Both the position numbers and the translations under genes were made by a program. The notes beneath the pieces are model-generated. The model saw nothing but the letters and a program-made list of their open reading frames with translations, was not told the DNA's origin and searched no databases. From assembly GCA_003694545.1 (NCBI GenBank), contig RFKD01000029.1, forward strand, positions 1-6,859: a stretch of 6,859 bases of DNA, read 5' to 3'. The stretch comes from Candidatus Parcubacteria bacterium (lineage in GTDB: Bacteria; Patescibacteriota; Minisyncoccia; Phycocordibacterales; UBA12088). Positions within the stretch are counted from its first letter, which is position 1, and every line of letters begins with the position of its first letter. This document shows positions 5,800 to 6,859 of this stretch, piece by piece.

Positions 5800-6097
5800 G
5801 AGATACCGCTGGCGTTAAACAATTCCCTTCATCACGCCTATTCTCGCTCTTATCAAGGTGTCTCCGCGACAGGCGCTTCCGTTGCGCCAAAGCCTCCACC
5901 CGCCGCAGCATCCTTGGGCGCCGGCTCAGCCCAAAGCGTGTTGCGCGAAAGATGAGGTGAATCCAAGCCGATCTCTTTTGAAGAAGTTGATTACTCCTCT
6001 TCATTTCCTTGAGAAGTGCCCTCCGATGATTCGGTGCCTCACATCATCGGGAGATGACGCTTGAGGCACGGCGCCGCCTTCCGCCCCCGCTGAACCC
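5800..6097. other. Intergenic region between the surface-protein gene and the ribosomal operon promoter; no convincing gene
   Basis: No minus-strand frame here has a good start, length and composition together. A 76-codon frame starts at an ATG at 6004 but is very Arg-rich and runs through the promoter. A shorter frame, open from 5990 and closing at 5853, reads like a disordered protein tail (LWAEPAPKDAAAGGGFGATE) but has only a TTG as possible start (5966, 37 residues). Another frame closing at 5991 ends TESSEGTSQGNEEE. These may be coding remnants or GC-rich chance. The region also holds the interleaved repeats at 6023-6069 and a small inverted repeat TTGGGC/GCCCAA (5914-5919 and 5929-5934, 9-nt loop). 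I see no tRNA or other recognised RNA gene. Confidence 0.5.
6023..6069. repeat. Two interleaved perfect 8-bp inverted repeats (H-type pseudoknot topology)
   Basis: Arm a is CCGATGAT (6023-6030) and its complement a' is ATCATCGG (6043-6050). Arm b is GTGCCTCA (6034-6041) and its complement b' is TGAGGCAC (6062-6069). The order a-b-a'-b' means the two stems cannot both form as simple hairpins. They either form a pseudoknot or act as mutually exclusive alternatives. Read as plus-strand RNA, the three connecting segments are 3, 1 and 11 nt, which suits an H-type pseudoknot. Read as minus-strand RNA they are 11, 1 and 3 nt, a poorer fit. The element begins 28 nt after the stop codon of the upstream gene and has no following T-run. 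The repeats are seen directly; any function is unknown. Confidence 0.6.
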
Positions 6098-6859
6098 TCA
6101 GGGGTTTGCGGTGGGTGTGCTGGCGGTGGTATCGGTCGCGCCGAAGGTATCGTCAGTCGGGGTCTGCGTTGATGCGCCGCCCGCGTCTTGCGCGTCAGCA
6201 TCTCCTTCGTCCGCCACGCTTGAGTCATACACAATCACCACGCGTTCGGCGCTGGCGGTATTGCCCGCTTGGTCGGTGGCTTCATAGCGGATAGTGTGCG
6301 CTCCGGGCGCGGAGGTATCAATGCTTGCGGTCTGCGCCTGCCGCCCGTCAACAAAGATGGTGTAGCCGATGTTGGGGGCCCTGTCGTCCGTTACCAAAAC
6401 TCCAAGGTCGGTGTACGCCGTGCCAACAGGGATGCGCGCGGGGTTATTGCCGAGGATGGTGATGGTGGGTGGGGTGGTGTCGGGCGCGTCTTCGCCCCCC
6501 GAAGCGCTCGTGCCGCTTGATCCCGCCCCGCTAAACTCTCCTCGCTTATACGCGTCGCGCATTTCCAGAAGGTCGCGCACATCCTGCCCCGTGAGACACG
6601 CTTCGCCAACGCACACCCGCTGGGAAACCACAACCTCATTCACCATCACCTTCCCTACCGCCGCGATGGCGCGGCGAACGGCGGCAATGAACCAGTCGGC
6701 CAACGGAGCATTCTCTGGGTCTTGAGCAAGGGTCGCGAGGTCTGTAAGCGTTGAGGAGGTGAACGCGTCGCGCAAGGGGGCAAGGGTTGCGGAGTGTTCG
6801 TTAATGGCGTCAATCAAGAGCGGTATGAAGCCGACATAATTGACGGAAAGCGTGTTGTC
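6098..6859 (-). CDS. C-terminal part of a large putative surface protein: end of an S74-type chaperone domain, Cys-pair segment and Ig-like (DUF5011-type) domain; 5' end outside the window
   Basis: The frame is open to the right edge, giving 253 visible residues with no start in view. It opens with LSVNYVGFIPLLIDAINE (residues 4-21), which resembles the end of the endosialidase-chaperone (peptidase S74) domain used as a self-cleaving trimerisation chaperone in phage tail fibres and bacterial surface proteins. Then come an Ala-rich probably helical stretch and VCVGEACLTGQDVRDLLEM (about 82-100), with two cysteines six apart. A Gly/Ser linker precedes an Ig-like domain of about 85 residues, from DTTPPTITILGNNPARIPVG to AERVVIVY (about 127-211), with TAYTDLGVLVTDD and YEATDQAGN typical of DUF5011/HYR-like folds. 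An acidic Thr/Ala-rich tail ends TPTANP. I recall this layout in Parcubacteria proteins annotated as tail-fibre-domain proteins. A signal peptide would lie outside the window. The Ig-like domain is fairly sure; the S74 call rests on a short segment. Confidence 0.75.
   Translation of the reverse strand, partial: DNTLSVNYVGFIPLLIDAINEHSATLAPLRDAFTSSTLTDLATLAQDPENAPLADWFIAAVRRAIAAVGKVMVNEVVVSQRVCVGEACLTGQDVRDLLEMRDAYKRGEFSGAGSSGTSASGGEDAPDTTPPTITILGNNPARIPVGTAYTDLGVLVTDDRAPNIGYTIFVDGRQAQTASIDTSAPGAHTIRYEATDQAGNTASAERVVIVYDSSVADEGDADAQDAGGASTQTPTDDTFGATDTTASTPTANP

Noticed and set aside
4864..5955. A 363-codon plus-strand open frame running antisense to rplF, rpsH and rpsN
   Set aside because: It is His/Arg-rich with no recognisable domain and mirrors three firmly identified ribosomal protein genes. 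Long antisense frames are common in GC-rich coding DNA.
5774..6004. A 76-codon minus-strand frame starting at an ATG
   Set aside because: It is very Arg/Leu-rich like a shadow frame, has no family resemblance, and covers the predicted promoter of the ribosomal operon.
6093..6106. AACCC/GGGTT hairpin across the stop codon of the surface-protein gene as its terminator
   Set aside because: The stem is only five base pairs and no T-run follows on the minus strand.
1..6859. CRISPR arrays, tRNA genes, insertion sequences or prophage genes
   Set aside because: I see no regularly spaced repeats, tRNA-like folds, transposase motifs or terminal inverted repeats. The S74-like domain alone does not indicate a prophage, since it also occurs in bacterial surface proteins.

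Overview
This is a GC-rich window in which every supported gene lies on the minus strand. Most of it is the distal part of a bacterial spc-type ribosomal protein cluster. In transcription order, from high to low coordinates, it reads rpsN (S14), rpsH (S8), rplF (L6), rplR (L18), rpsE (S5), rplO (L15), secY, a guanylate kinase (gmk), an adenylate kinase (adk) and map. The map gene runs off the left edge. The genes are packed tightly, with most stop-to-start gaps of 9-13 nt, and look like one transcription unit supplying 30S and 50S proteins, the SecY channel, two nucleoside monophosphate kinases and methionine aminopeptidase.

The organism is most likely a member of the Candidate Phyla Radiation (Patescibacteria), probably a parcubacterial lineage. 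This is an inference from three signs. There is no rpmD (L30) between rpsE and rplO, and L30 absence is a known CPR trait. The right-hand gene has the S74-chaperone tail, Cys-pair and Ig-like layout that I recall from large surface proteins of Parcubacteria. No start codon has a recognisable Shine-Dalgarno sequence. The GC content is on the high side for the group.

Layout by region. 1-365: start of map. 379-996: adk. 1008-1640: gmk, an unusual insertion between secY and adk. 1653-2945: secY. 2957-5732: the ribosomal protein genes. 5733-5800: a compact control region with a good sigma70-type promoter (extended -10). Its predicted transcript would begin with a GC-rich hairpin and a T-run just before the rpsN start. 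5800-6097: intergenic, no convincing gene, but two interleaved perfect 8-bp inverted repeats with pseudoknot topology just after the upstream stop codon. 6098-6859: 3' part of a large gene for a probable secreted or surface protein, cut by the right edge.

The most unusual points are these. All nine start codons from rpsH to map are preceded immediately by GT (mostly GCGT or GCGGT), and no Shine-Dalgarno sequence is present. The rpsN operon promoter fires straight into a terminator-like hairpin. The element at 6023-6069 has pseudoknot topology. The ribosomal cluster begins abruptly at rpsN, without rplN, rplX or rplE next to it.
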